Positions 11,797-24,860 are shown, counted from the first letter of the stretch. The stretch is 64,000 nt of DNA from Astragalus membranaceus (GCA_039519185.1 CM076848.1:53904778-53968777), one strand, 5' to 3'. The notes: generated by a model not told the origin, from the sequence alone. Numbers and translations are program-made.

Positions 11797-12110
11797 CTCT
11801 GTGTGTGTGTGTGTTTTGAATATATATAAAAGAAATCAATAAATAAAAGTATCATCTCATAAGTCTTGTGTCAATTGAAAGAAAAATTTTATGGTAAATT
11901 TTAAAGTCAACTAATTATTTCTTATTTCAAGAACAACTTATATTAATTTTGATTAAAAAAATAAATACATGTGTATTGCAATATTTTTATTCATCTATAC
12001 TATTATAATTGGTAAATATTTTTATTCAACTAATTTATATTTTTACAAATTCTCATAATAATATAATTTATTTGTAAATAAAGACATAATTTCAAAAATA
12101 TGTTAAGGTT

Positions 12111-12173
<63 letters not shown>

Positions 12174-12430
12174 GCTTTTAAAAATGGAATGAAAACAATA
12201 AATAAAAACGTTATCACATAAGCCTCATGAATTTACTATAAATAAAAACTTTTTCTTATATATATATATATATATTTAATTGTATATTTTGAATAAAAAT
12301 GGAAGCTTCATTTATATAAAAATTACAATAAATAAATATAGGTAAAAATAATGAGGAGTGTTATAACCAAAATCTTCTTTATGTGTAAATTATAAACAAA
12401 ATATTAGATTACATGAAAGATAATCATAAG

Positions 12431-12486
<56 letters not shown>

Positions 12487-12536
12487 TCACCTTAAGGTAA
12501 CCAAAGAAATAAAAGAAAATAGCATTAGATGGAGGG
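11380..12536. repeat. AT-rich spacer with microsatellites and a diverged duplication
   Basis: No gene is visible. About 11450-11690 and 11895-12115 are diverged direct copies (both contain CAACTAATTA, CAACTTATAT and later ATTTTTACAAAT). Simple repeats: (CT)n and (TA)n at 11696-11815, (TA)n at 12113-12170, (AT)n at 12435-12481. Confidence 0.8.
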
Positions 12537-13443
12537 TGTAATACCCTAATTTCGTCCGATCAAAAATGAGAGATTTTATTTATTTTTAATAAAAATAATA
12601 ATCATTTTTATTTTTATGTCATGTATTATTTTATTTTAGTTGCCACAAGTTTTTAACCAAAAAATATATTAATTAGAAGTGAAGAAACAAAAAATAAGCA
12701 AAGGAGGAAATGGAGGGGGGTCTGTTAAAAAAAGAATGGAGGTGCAATCAGGATTGGGCCATCAGAAACCCAACCCAACAAAAAAAAACTAGCCCAATTC
12801 GCCCAACCCATAACCCAACTCCTCCTAACCCATCCAACCAACCCATAACCCATGACCCAACTCACTCCTCCACCAAAACCCTAATTCTCCCCACCAAACC
12901 CTAGTCAAATTCGGCCACCCCCCCTTACCCTAAAAATCATCCACATTCAATCCCCCCTTAACCCAAAAATTTGGCCACATTCACTCACCTTTCCCCTCCT
13001 TGATTTTCGACCCACTCCCTCTTTTCCCTCCTTGAAAATTGCATTTTTTCTTTCCCACACTCCACCGATCTCCTCTTTTTTCTCAACTCCCACTTCCCCA
13101 CATTCCTCTTCCCCATACACGCCTCCTCCCTCTCTCTTCTCTTCCCAACGGCTCCAACCCCCCTCTCTCCTCAATCTCACGCTTCCTCTCCCTTTCTCAC
13201 ACCCACACACTTCACTTTCTCTGTCTTTCATCTCACACATCCATCACTTCTCTTCTCTCACCAAAACACAAAACCATCATCCTCTCCTCTACCATGCCCA
13301 TACCCCTTCACCAACCACTCCCTAAAACCCAAAATTCTCATCACGAAATCTCTACCTCTCTCTGTCTCAATCTCAGTCAAAATACTGTGCAAGGTATGGT
13401 GAAGATCAGAAAACGAAGCAAAAAAAAAAAACACCCCTTTTTG

Positions 13444-13451
13444 TATAAATA
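13444..13451 (+). promoter_or_regulatory. TATA box of the 3.2-kb solo LTR
   Basis: TATAAATA followed by GGGGCC, downstream of a 400-bp CT-rich stretch (12940-13340) and about 900 bp from the LTR start. It probably marks the U3/R boundary. Confidence 0.55.
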
Positions 13452-13679
13452 GGGGCCACAACCATGAAGCAAGGGGACGTTTTTTTGAGGGAACGAAAGG
13501 AGGAGAAACATTTTCAGAGCAAAAAAAAAAAGAGAAAGTTTAGATCTGTAGAAAAAAAACGGTGAGATTTGTTCACTGTTTTTAGTTTAAATTCCTTCTC
13601 CTTCCATTTTTTTTAGTTTAAATTCCGTTGTATTAAAGAGACTCTAGGAGGAATTCGTGTCCCCAACATTTTCAGATTT

Positions 13680-14375
13680 TTTAAGGTACTGTAATGTGAT
13701 TTTCGGATTCAATATATTGTTGCTGTTTTTTTTTTCTATTAATTTGTTGCTGTTTTTTTTTAGTAAATCGTTTTTTTGTATATATTGGTTGCTGTTTTTA
13801 TTTTTCATTTGTTGCTGTTTTTTAGTAAATCGTTTTTTGTATATATTTGTTGCTGTTTTTATTTTTTATTTGTTGTTGTTTTTTTTTCTATTAATTTGTT
13901 GCTTGTTTTTTTAGTAAATCGTTTTTTTGTATATATTTGTTGCTGTTTTTATTTTTTATTTGTTGCTGTTTTTTTTCTATTAATTTGTTGCTGTTTTTTC
14001 CATTAAATTGTTTTTTCTTGTATATATTTGTTGCTGTTTTTTTTTTCTATTAATTTGTTGCTTGTTTTTTTAGTAAATCGTTTTTTGTATATATTTGTTG
14101 CTGTTTTTATTTTTTATTTTTTTTTGTTGCTGTTTTTTTTCTATTAATTTGTTGCTGTTTTTTCCATTAAATCGTTTTTTCTTGTATATATTTGTTGCTG
14201 TTTTTCTTTATTTAATTGTTGCTGTTTTTTTTTATGTAAATTGTTGCTGTAATTCTTTTTTATACATATCATGGCTGTTATATTATTTAAATTGTTGCTG
14301 TTTTTTTTTATGTAAATTGTTGCTGTAATTCTTTTTTATACATATCATGGTTGTTATAATTGTTGCTTTTTTTTT
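13680..14375 (+). repeat. Degenerate TTGTTGCTG/poly-T tandem repeat inside the solo LTR
   Basis: TTGTTGCTG followed by runs of T, TATTAATTTG or TAAATCGTTTTTTG recurs about 20 times in an irregular array. Open frames here translate to Phe- and Cys-rich low complexity and are not genes. Confidence 0.85.
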
Positions 14376-14984
14376 ATTTGTTGTTGTAATTTTCGGATTA
14401 AAATAAAGTTCTTTTAAAAAAAAAGAAATAATAATTATAATCATTTTCCCAAACAAAGCAGCAAAAACACCCCTTTTAAAAATAATAACCATGACAATAA
14501 TGATACAAAAAAAACAATGGTATTTCTTTTCAAAATAATAATAGCGGAAACCATTTTCCAAAAATCAACTTTCAAAATAGAAGACCGCTTAATCAAACAA
14601 CCCATTTCCCTAAATCATGTTTTCTAAGTAAAGCGTTTTTTTTCCAAATAATCAAACGCTCAACTACTTTTTTTTTCACATCAGATTTCTATTGACACCC
14701 CCCAGGTTCTGATAATACAACCCCTGTTTTTAGATTTAAACACCCATGTTAATTGCAACCCCTGTTTCTATTGACAGCAAACCCATCCATTTTACTACAA
14801 GCCCATCTTGTTAAACACAACCCAGTTCACAATTCGCACCCCCCATTTTTTATACAACATCCCTGTTGCTCGAACCCCCTTTTTACTATTACCCATTCCG
14901 CTTTTATTTACACCATAATGTTTCCAAACCGTTTTTTTTTCTTTCTTTCAAACAATCAAACTCACGTAAAAAAAATAGGTTGTT

Positions 14985-15340
14985 ACTAATGGTCACTCTG
15001 AGCTTAGCTTGTTTGACCGATAGGGCTAACCTTCTTTTCAAAACGGATTAGTAGCGGTGATCACTCTGAATTTATTCGTTTGATCATCGCAAACACCCGC
15101 CTAAACTTCAAGAAATTTTCAGTTAATAGAATACAAACGTAATCTCAACTCCCCTTTTTAAAAAAAAAAGAATCACGCTTCCCAGTAAGCATTTTTCAAA
15201 CAAAACGCTCGATCACAAACCGGGTATTTATAACGGTCACTCTGGGCCCAGCTCGTTTGAACGCTGTAAACACTTTCTTTTTCAAAATAAGCCATTAGTG
15301 GTGACCACTCTGGATTTATCTGTTTGGTCACCATGAACGG
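14985..15340 (+). repeat. Four dispersed 'GTCACTCTG...CGTTTGA' subrepeats in the solo LTR
   Basis: Related motifs of about 35 bp (GGTCACTCTGAGCTTAGC and variants) occur near 14990, 15057, 15235 and 15307, each followed by a GTTTGA/GTTTGG-containing segment. They lie in the downstream part of the LTR. Confidence 0.6.
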
Positions 15341-15771
15341 CCTCTAGTTTTCGCAAGCTTTTCAGTAAATAAAAATATCAACACACAAATATTTTCTACC
15401 CGAGAACTACGTAGCTTTGATTTCTCCATCGCACCCGGAGATACGTAGGAGCGGGGGCCCACTCCTGTCAAGCGCAAAAAAAACTAAAATTTTTATTAAG
15501 TCTTCCTTTCTGTTTTTTTTTTGCAAATAATAAAAAGGGTAAATAAAAAATGTTTTCTTTAAACTAATTTTTTTTTTCTACACATTAGATTAAAAGGTAA
15601 CCTTTTTAGGATGTTGCGGGGTGCTAGTACCTTCCCCGCACTTAATCAACCCCCGAACCCAAAAACAAAAGGTTTTTTCAATGTTTCCCTAAAAATAAAT
15701 ATTGATGGCGACTCCATTGTTCAAAAACAACGAAGAATCCCTCCTCCGGATTTTTCGGTCGCTACAGAGGG

Positions 15772-17374
15772 GTTCCTACACAAAAAAAATGAGATGATAA
15801 TATTTTATGTCAATCATTACACACAGCTAGGCTAAATAAAAGATAGGAAGAGAACCGAAGAAGAATTTGAACATCCTATAATCTAAGTTACATCCTATAA
15901 TCTAATTTTGAGTAACAACCTCAAAATTATATCCTAAATTTTCACCTATTTACTAATCAAACTTCAAGCTACTACATGTAATAGCTCTAATCTCCAATTC
16001 CATACATACCCCTATATTCTACAAATTAAAACCCCCAAATCTCATAAGCCTCATGCACCAAATACTTTCCATGCATTATTTGCTTATGGAAATACAAATC
16101 ACAACCCATTGTAGCTGATGTGCTAATGAGTCCAATTGACAACAATGTTCAAGACTTTGTTGTTTATATAGCCACTATTTACTTAATTGATCAATTTAAC
16201 ATTCCTTTTTACCATTTAAAAAATGTAACATTCATTTTATTTTTCAATGTGTTTGCCTTTTTGTCTTACTATTATTCATTGTGGCTACTTTATGGTTCAT
16301 AATTAAATGGATATGAAAAGATGCATGTTTAGACAATAATAAGTCTTAATTTTGTTTTTTTTTTAAGTTTTATTGACACCTATAAAATTAATTTTCGTTA
16401 AAAAAATTGATATAAAATAATAACATCTTATTTTCTTCCTACTCTATGGAGTATATATATTGTTATTACTTTTTTAATAATTTTTAGACCACCTTTCTTA
16501 AGTATTTATAGTATTTCTTAAAGAAGACCTAAAGTGAAGGAAAATGAAAAGATTGTAACTATATCTCTATTAAAAACCAACTATAATAATTAGGACTAAT
16601 TATAATAATAATTTAGAGACACTAAAAGACCAACCAAAATCAAAACATCAAGTAATGAATTAAGAGTAATCAATAAGAGAGGAAGTTTTGTAAAATTTAA
16701 AAAAAAAAAAGGAGGAAAACTCACAATTCAAGAGTCAAGCTTCTTTTATAAAAATTAATATTAATGTTTCAACATGTTTATAATATAAATAATAATATTA
16801 GTTCCGTTAAAAATGTAATAATTATTTTTAATATATTAAAACTAATAAGTTCTACAGTAATAATATTTTTAAAAAATTAATATTATCAATTACAGTTAAA
16901 TTAAAAATTTGCAATTATATTATACCATTAATATGATGTATATGCAATACAAATAAATCAATGAAATATATAATAAAATTAAACACTAATAATAACCTGA
17001 TAAAAAATACTAATATATTTGATCAAATATATATATAGATATAGATATATTATATTATATTATATTATATTATATTATATTATATTATATTATATTATAT
17101 TATATTATATTATATGATATTAAATTATATTATATAATACTTAAACTATTTTTAGTTGTTATTATCAACTTCTATTTTAATTTGAAAATATCATCATTTT
17201 AATGTAAATATAAAATATTTATTTGATATTCCACTAAGATAATCATTTAATAAGTTAGTGGCAATTATTAGCTTTCATTAAAACTAAATTCCTCTTCATG
17301 TATAAATTATAAATAAATATTTTAATACACAAAAATATTGAGATTCATTGTGGAGGCTCCATTGGGGTCTTCTT

Positions 17375-17452
<78 letters not shown>
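15772..17452. other. AT-rich spacer, no gene seen
   Basis: Nothing recognisable as coding. A pentanucleotide array (TATAT)n spans about 17048-17115 and a pure (TA)n tract 17379-17456 abuts the left end of the next transposon. Confidence 0.8.
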
Positions 17453-17458
<6 letters not shown>

Positions 17459-18724
17459 CCCAAATATGGCAAATGGACAAAAATACCCTTTGGAATACTT
17501 TAATAAGAAAATCTTTCCTCATTTACGCTTATTTCTGAAAAAAGTAAGATTTTCACCTTAAACTTTCCGGAAATACATAGAAGGTAAATGCGGAAGGAAA
17601 AAATTTTGGATTTCCGTAAACACCTCAAAACGGGGTATTTTCGGAAGTCAATTTTCCACATTTACCTGTATGTCTGGAATTTTTTTTTTTAAATTTCGTT
17701 TTTTAATTTTTTTTTTTGCTTTTTTGTGGCAAGACGTGCAGGACGATTAGAGCGAGATGTAACACTCATTTTCTACCCGGTAAATTTTTGACAAAAATCA
17801 GAGTTTCAAAAACATTTTTCACTACACCCACAAGGGATGCCACATTTACACCATTAAAACATCACACGCCAATAATAAAATTCACCATTTAAAAGTAGTG
17901 CGATACATAACACGTCATAAATGGGACGAACCCCCAAAACACCTGTTCAGTCTACATGACAGTAACTCCGTCACCACGCAGTGGAATAAAAATAAAGGTT
18001 TCAACGAATAATCATAACATCACCATAAAAACTTCAGAAATTAAATATTAGAGGCGACTTAATTAAGACTAGTGTTCATCCTCCCGAGTGCTACGTATCA
18101 GAGCGACGACACCGACTCTACTAGCGAAGGTAGACATGCCTTCACTCGCAATCACCTGCACGTTACCAACATAGCTAGGGGTAACATTCAAATAGAAGGG
18201 GTGAGATATCTAACATTATAATAGCATATATGATAGGCAATATGCTAGAGTTACGACAACTATATCCACCACTTCACAACAACATCAAAGTTTCAATCAC
18301 CAAGAACCATCACCAATGTCATGAGTACATGAATGAGATGCAACCCACACCAACAGGTATATGCATGTGGTACCAATCATCACCAATAAAGTAGCCAATA
18401 AGGGCATCATCACCTGTATCATCACCTAGAGCTCCAAGGCCGAAGCCGTCATCACCAAAATAATGCATATGAAATATATGCGACACCATGAACAATGCAC
18501 GAGAGACAATCAATTAACAGCAATAGTCATTTAATTGACACAACAACACCAATATCAACAAATGGTCATAGACCCATCACCTATCACCTTAGCCAATAAA
18601 ATAGGCACATCACCTGTTATATCATCACCAATAGCACCAACACCTATAGGGCAGTCTAACAATTTGACCGTAACATCACAACCACCGACACCAAGGACAC
18701 CAATTTACAGCAAACAGCAACATT

Positions 18725-18945
18725 AATTTTTTTTTTCAGCAACAACAACGTTTATTTTACAGCAACGGCAACATCATTTTTAGAAAATAGCAACATTTAT
18801 TTTACAGTAACAGCAACATCATTTTTAGAAAACAGCAACATTTGTAAAGTTTTACAGTAACAGCAACATCATTTTTAGAAAACAGCAACATTAATTTGTT
18901 TCACAGTAACAGCAACATCATTTTTAGAAAACAGCAAAATTTATT
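18725..18945 (+). repeat. About four copies of a 50-bp CAGCAACA-rich repeat
   Basis: TTTACAGTAACAGCAACATC followed by ATTTTTAGAAAACAGCAACA recurs with a period near 50 bp. It leads directly into the GGCGCC minisatellite. Confidence 0.8.
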
Positions 18946-18956
18946 AGACATGGCAG

Positions 18957-19500
18957 GAACTGGCGCCCAGCAACAGGGCGCCAACAGGCAACAGCAGCAG
19001 ACAGAAACTGGCGCCCAGCAACAAGGCGGCAAGAGGCAACAGCAACAACCAGAGACTGGCGCCCAGCAACAGGGCGCCAAGAGGCAACAACAACCAACAG
19101 GAACTGGCACCCAGCAACAGGGCGCCAAGAGGCAACAGCAACAACCAGAAACTGGCGCCCAGCAACAGGGCGCCAAGAGGCAACAGCAACAACCAGAAAC
19201 TGGCGCCCAGCAACAGGGCGCCAAGCACAACAGCAACACAAACTGACATGGCGCCCAGGAGCAGGGCGCCTAGCACAACAGCAACACCAACTGACATGGC
19301 GCCCAGGAGCAGGGCGCCTAGCACAACAGCAACACCAACTGACACGGCGCCCAGGAGCAGGGCGCCTAGCACAATAGCAACACAGGCAGACATGGCGCCC
19401 AGGAGCAGGGAGCCTAGCACAACAGTGGCAACAGCAGACTTGGCGCCCAGGAGCAGGGCGCCTAGCACAGCAAGCAACATAACACCAGCACAGGGCGCCT
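18957..19500 (+). repeat. GGCGCC minisatellite, 48-bp period, 11 copies
   Basis: TGGCGCCCAG occurs at 18961, 19009, 19057, 19105 (variant), 19153, 19201, 19249, 19297, 19345 (variant), 19393 and 19441: exactly 48 bp apart. Each unit holds two GGCGCC sites. After copy 6 the linker changes from AAGAGGCAACAGCAACAACC to TAGCACAACAGCAACACC. The period is a multiple of three, so several frames stay open; I do not regard them as coding. Confidence 0.93.
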
Positions 19501-19790
19501 AGGGCGCCATTTTCAGTGACACAGACAAACACTGGGCGCCTAGGGCGCCAGTTTCAGCAGCAACACAGGAACCATACTGGCACAACACAGCAACACACAG
19601 AAACAACACAAGACACCACTGGGCGCCTAGGGCGCCATTTCCAGCAACACCGAAACAACACTGGGCGCCTAGGGCGCCATTTCCAGCAACACCGAAACAA
19701 CACTGGGCGCCTAGGGCGCCATTTCTAGCAACATCTAAACAGTATTGGGCGCCTAGGGCGCCACTTCCAGCAACAACCAAAAATAGTGGC
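19494..19790 (+). repeat. Second GGCGCC array, 42-bp period
   Basis: GGGCGCCTAGGGCGCC starts at 19494, 19534, 19621, 19663, 19705 and 19747; the last four are spaced 42 bp. The core is nearly palindromic. Confidence 0.88.
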
Positions 19791-20397
19791 AGGGTGCCGT
19801 TTCCAGCAACTAAGACAACAACACCAAATTGCACCACACCCCAAACACCAAATTTTTACCATGATCAACCAATTACAACCATCATGCATACATTCTAACA
19901 TCACCAAATAAACACCAAACAAAATCAAAGGGGCAACCTAGAGCCTAACTCCCACATAACCCCCATCATACACCCTATTATAAAGTAGAATCCACTCTTC
20001 CCTTAGATTTGCCGAATACAAGATCCCCTTGCACGAAAACTCCAAAGAACCACAGCAACAAGAGCTCCTCTCCTCTTTCTCCTTGGTGCGCCGCGCCCCT
20101 CTCTTCTCTCTTCGCAAATCTCTCTTTTCTTTTCTCCAAAATGCGCAAATACCCAAACCCTAGCTAATGCCTTCACCTATGCGCCTATGCCATTGGGCTC
20201 TTGGATCACGGGGCCCCGTCTACTACTCAGCTTAATTACTAAACACCACTCCCTGATTTAAATAAAACATCGTATTATTATTTTAATATGACTATACTAA
20301 TAAAATACCTAAATAATTTAATTAAATAAATAATTAAATTATTTGGGCGTTACACGAGACGAGTCTTCCGGAGCAGCACTAGGAGATGCAGATCAGA

Positions 20398-21025
20398 CTC
20401 CTCCCGCTCCTAGCACCAGGACGAGGATTCGGCTGGTCACCAGGCGGGCTGGTCACCAGGCGGGCTGGTCAAGCTTATAGATTTTCGGGGGCTGCTCAAA
20501 AGTGCGACACTGTCAAGCTTAGAGATTTTCGGGGGCGGCTGGATGAGTTAGGACGGGAGGAGGTCATATGGAGGCCTTGGGAGGACCACAGAGAGAACAC
20601 ACCATTTTCACAGATTTCTCTTTTTAGAGGTTACCTGCTCTGGGGCTCCATCATCGTGCCATATATGCCAGACAGGGTCCGGTGGCAGCTTGGATACATC
20701 CAGCAGATCCCTGGCCCGCCTCTTTTGGTTGGTTCCTCACCTCCATCCACATCGGACATTTTACAGCAGTGGTTGAGTGCGACCAGGATTACCTACCATG
20801 GTCTTAGAGGTGTCCATTCCCCGTCTCACTCCGGCGCCGCCTTCACCTCCAGAGCATGTACCAGATCAGGACCCAGCAGCTGAGTATATTGGTCCACAGA
20901 CCATGAAGGATAGGCTCCAGACTATAGCTGGACATATCCATTATGTCATGGGACTCGAGGGCCTTCCAACTGAGGCATATGAGAGACTCTTGCGTGCTTT
21001 GGCTGATTGTGACATTGACTTGTAG
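20398..21025 (+). pseudogene. Plant mobile domain (PMD) C-terminal fragment
   Basis: Frame +1 gives FRGRLDELGREEVIWRPW..., SLFRGYLLWGSIIVPYMPDR and VRWQLGYIQQIPGPP, matching the C-terminal half of the PMD family (MAIN-like and transposon proteins). A frameshift near 20790-20800, after the DYLPW codons, moves the rest (TPAPPSPPEHVPDQDPAAEY to ADCDIDL, stop at 21025) to another frame. A 17-bp direct duplication at 20434-20468 and the nested LTR also break the N-terminal side. It is a remnant; the family's role in transposons is unknown. Confidence 0.75.
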
Positions 21026-21246
21026 TTGTATTTTTTTTCGTATTTTTTATGGTATTTGTACTGTATTCGTATATTTTTTATGGTATTTCGTATATTATCG
21101 TAGTTTAGCGAATATCGTTATTTATCGTAATAATTTTAATTTTTTAATAAAAAGGTTTTCGAAAAAAGTTCCAGAAATATAGGCATTTCTGGAAAGCATT
21201 TTTTTAAACTTTCCGGAAATACCTCAAAACAGGGTATTTCCGGAAA

Positions 21247-21357
21247 GATTTTTTTTAAACTTTCCGGAAACACCTCAAAACGGGGTATTTCTGGAAGCCA
21301 AAATGGCTTCCGGAAATACCCCGTTTCGAGGTGTTTCCGGAAAGTTTAAAAAAATGC
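21247..21357. repeat. Near-perfect 54-bp-arm hairpin at the right end of the PMD element
   Basis: Symmetry centre at about 21302 (GGAAGCCAAAATGGCTTCC). Arms contain TTTCCGGAAACACCTC and its complement with only a few mismatches. Confidence 0.85.
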
Positions 21358-21459
21358 TTTTCGGAAATACCTCTATTTCCGGAAATTTTTAAAAAAAACG
21401 TTTTTTTATTTATTAAAAATTCAGGGTATTTTGGGGAGTTACATTAAAATGGGGGTATA

Positions 21460-22210
21460 GGGTAGAAGAAGGGGTATGAAATATAAAACCCAAATATAAT
21501 CGATGCAAAACCAACTTCATAAAACAGATGACAGTGACACGTCCATATCATATCAATTCTACCATCTTCTGCCAAAAAAGATAATTTTGTACTTTAAATT
21601 AAGGTATGAATTGCATTACATATCAGCTGATTAAAAATACAACAAAGACTCACTAAGTTATTAACTATAAAAAATGAAGTGCCAAACTAATCATATTGAC
21701 TAAATTTTATGCATTCAAAATACACTAAGCTAATGTTTAGCAAGGATAAGCATGATAGTGTGAATTCTTTTCCTTCAGGAAATAAGGGCAATGAATAATG
21801 TTGATATAAGGTTTTTCGTTATCTATCTATCTATCTATCTATATATATATATATATATATATATAAAGCCTTCTTTCTTGAAGATAACAATAACCCAAAC
21901 CTGTTAAAACTTAAAACTTCAATCTACTATTTATCGTCGTCACAAACAACTTTAAAAAGGCTAAGTAAGTTTGGAAAGTTACAAATCTCGTAACAATATT
22001 TGGATTTCATGAGAGTGTTGACAACAACTGCCTTTCAAAATTAGCTCAGTTTTATTGACACAATAATGGACACATAGCACTCTCTTGAATTTTAATACAT
22101 CATTTTCTTGAACAGACTTGGTCACACCTTCAGCATTATTTTCTCTATCCGAATTTACTTTAACTGCATTTGTCTTATTCTCCCACGCATATACACAGCC
22201 AAGTCATACT
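21460..22210. repeat. Upstream segment of papain-like module, copy 1
   Basis: 21585-21700 resembles 28365-28475 (both contain ACATATCAGCTGATTAA and GAAGTGCCAAACTAATCATA). 22105-22190 resembles 55905-55990 (CATCATTTTCTTGAACAGA, TTTTCTCTATCCGAAT). A tetranucleotide/dinucleotide tract (ATCT)n(AT)n lies at 21820-21864. No separate gene is seen. Confidence 0.75.
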
Positions 22211-22211
22211 G

Positions 22212-22219
22212 TATAAATA
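22212..22219 (+). promoter_or_regulatory. TATA box of papain-like module copy 1
   Basis: TATAAATA followed by GAGCTTCAAAGCATAGAAAG. The same arrangement is at 59529-59536 in module copy 4, so this is a duplicated promoter. Confidence 0.5.
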
Positions 22220-22278
22220 GAGCTTCAAAGCATAGAAAGAGAGGTGGGAAACAGTAAAAAAATCATGAGTAGAGTAGA

Positions 22279-22620
22279 ATGAGTGAGCAAATATATAATA
22301 GAGAAAAAAAGAAGCAAAGATATAGTAACAGAGGAAGCATCATTACCTCCGACCCGGTGACCACTGCAAACCACGATCACAGCCTCATCAGTCACCCCTA
22401 CTCTTCCCTCTCGATCTCCCTCGTATTCTCTCCTCGAAATTTCTCTCCACCTTTCAGAATACCACCTTACATCACCCCCTCACCGCGAGAACACCATCGC
22501 GAACAAACACCACCACTGTCACCTCTGTCAACACCGCTCGCCGCCGCGGTCCTTCATCTTTCTCAACTCAATGAAACTCTTTCTCCCTCAAGTGTGGTTG
22601 CGGTTGTTAGGGTTTGAATC
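22279..22620 (+). pseudogene. First-exon region of duplicated papain-like module, copy 1
   Basis: ATGAGTGAG at 22279 aligns with ATGAGTGAG at 59597 in copy 4, each preceded by a four-codon upstream ORF (ATGAGTAGAGTA...). The two frames diverge soon after because of indels, and the sequence is rich in Ser and Pro. 31140-31340 is a third copy. I take this as a decayed leader plus first exon and not as an independent gene. Confidence 0.45.
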
Positions 22621-22880
22621 CTTTACTTTTACATTTTATCTTCACCCCACTTCTACACAAGAATTCAAAAAAAAAAAACCACTTCTTTTTTATTTTTGAT
22701 ATGGGTAATTCTTTTTCATTAAATAATATAATGAGCCATATTCACACATCTTATATTTGTACCATACGCCCTTGGCTCACTCTATGTTGTGGGGTATTTG
22801 ATTTAAATCCTAGGCCTTAATCATCTTGGCTTTAGATTTCGCAACCCCTTCTCTTTTAAACAGCCTTTCTTTTAAAAGAT

Positions 22881-23376
22881 AGGTTAAGTTTAAATTCAGT
22901 TTTAGTTCTCCTATTTTATCAAATCTATAATTTTAGTCCTCCTATTATATTTTTCCCAATTTTAATCCCACAATTTTATCAAATTCACAATTTTGGTCTC
23001 CCTATTTTATTTCTCGGCATTTGGTCCTTAATTTTATGAAATCTGTTATTTTAGTCCCACTGCTAAATTGCAATCCAAATTCTAATGGGAATGCTTATGT
23101 GGCAAACGTGTTCCAGGTTAGTGTAATTATTTAGTGTCGTCGCACAACATGCGTCAACCACGTCACCACCATATTGACACTTCAGCATTGCCGTTGAAAA
23201 TTAGATGAAAATTTTAATCGGGAGACTAAATTTGCGGATTTGATAAAATTGGGAGATCAAAGTTACGACAAATAAAATAGGGGGACCAAAATTGCGAAGT
23301 TGATAAAATTGGAAAAAATAAAACAAGAGACCAAAATTACAGATTTGATAAAATTGGGCGACCAAAAGTTAAGCCT
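22881..23376. mobile_element. Foldback (long-TIR) non-autonomous element, about 500 bp
   Basis: Left arm begins AGGTTAAGTTTAAATTC and the right end reads ...CCAAAAGTTAAGCCT. About 200 bp of each end are imperfect inverted repeats built of roughly 30-bp subunits (TTTTAGTCC/TTTTGGTCT, then CTATTTTATCAAAT). No coding sequence. No target duplication was obvious. Confidence 0.7.
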
Positions 23377-23849
23377 AAAAAATATGGGCTTTTAATGCTC
23401 TTTGTTTTGGGGCTGATTTGTGTTACAAAAATTGCTAATTGCACATTTTTTTTCTTTTTCGCCTAACGCAATAAGTTGGTTACATTATGTTTTGTTATTA
23501 TTTTTCACCCTTCCATATAAATTGTTTGATTTTCTTCATTTGATAAATTGATAAGTCCTCTAGTTTCCTACTGGGCGACGTCTCATCGCTTATTTTTAGA
23601 ATATTATTACTAGTTTGATCAAAAATGAATCATCTGTATTGTCTTACTATATTTATATATACATTCTCCATTCTCCTTATTTTCAGCTCTATGATAGTTG
23701 CGACATCACGACTGTGATTTTCTTTGATTAATTCGTACTTGAGCACCATTGTGGATGACAGGGATAAGTAAGTATTAATTCGTATATACAAACAACGTTG
23801 TTCAATTAATTAATTTTCATAAATGAATTTTTTTATTTCCATTTCGTTC

Positions 23850-24860
<1,011 letters not shown>

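Larger units (their letters stand above)
12537..15766 (+). mobile_element. Solo LTR, 3230 bp, Tat/Ogre-like
   Basis: Begins TGTAATACCC and ends GGTCGCTACA, so the ends are TGTA...TACA. The flanking five bases are GAGGG at 12532-12536 and 15767-15771, a target-site duplication. Near the 3' end it carries the paired TACGTAG...ATACGTAGG motif and a TGGCGACTCC segment, both of which I associate with long LTRs of Tat/Ogre-type elements. No internal retrotransposon genes remain, so the pair of LTRs probably recombined. The orientation assumes the TATA at 13444 drives rightward transcription. Confidence 0.85.
17758..20354 (+). mobile_element. Solo LTR, 2597 bp, nested in the PMD element
   Basis: Starts TGTAACACTC and ends GGGCGTTACA; flanking CGAGA is present at 17753-17757 and 20355-20359 as a 5-bp target duplication. 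A TATA-like TATAAAG at 19979 lies before a CT-rich leader. Removing it and one CGAGA joins the two halves of the host PMD element. No internal domain remains. Confidence 0.9.
17453..21459 (+). mobile_element. DNA element carrying plant-mobile-domain (PMD) sequence, split by a solo LTR
   Basis: The left end TATACCCCCA (17453) is matched by TGGGGGTATA at the right end (21459). A second match of about 10 bp, (A/C)AAAATACCC, lies at the same distance inside each end, so the TIR is about 36 bp with a weak middle. Subterminal modules TTTCCGGAAATACC / CAAAACGGGGTATTTCCGG occur once near the left end (17563-17660) and four times near the right (21165-21385). Without the nested LTR the element is about 1.4 kb. 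No target duplication is visible because the left end lies in (TA)n. Confidence 0.65.

Noticed and set aside
13032..13452. Pro/Ser/His-rich frames of up to 137 codons
   Set aside because: They span the CT-rich region and TATA box of a solo LTR; composition explains the open frame.
13657..14328. Phe/Cys-rich hydrophobic frames resembling membrane proteins
   Set aside because: They translate a T-rich degenerate repeat in the solo LTR.
18896..19532. Long Gln/Gly-rich (+) and Cys/Leu-rich (-) open frames
   Set aside because: They exist because the 48-bp minisatellite is a multiple of three; they lie inside a solo LTR and have no conserved start or domain.
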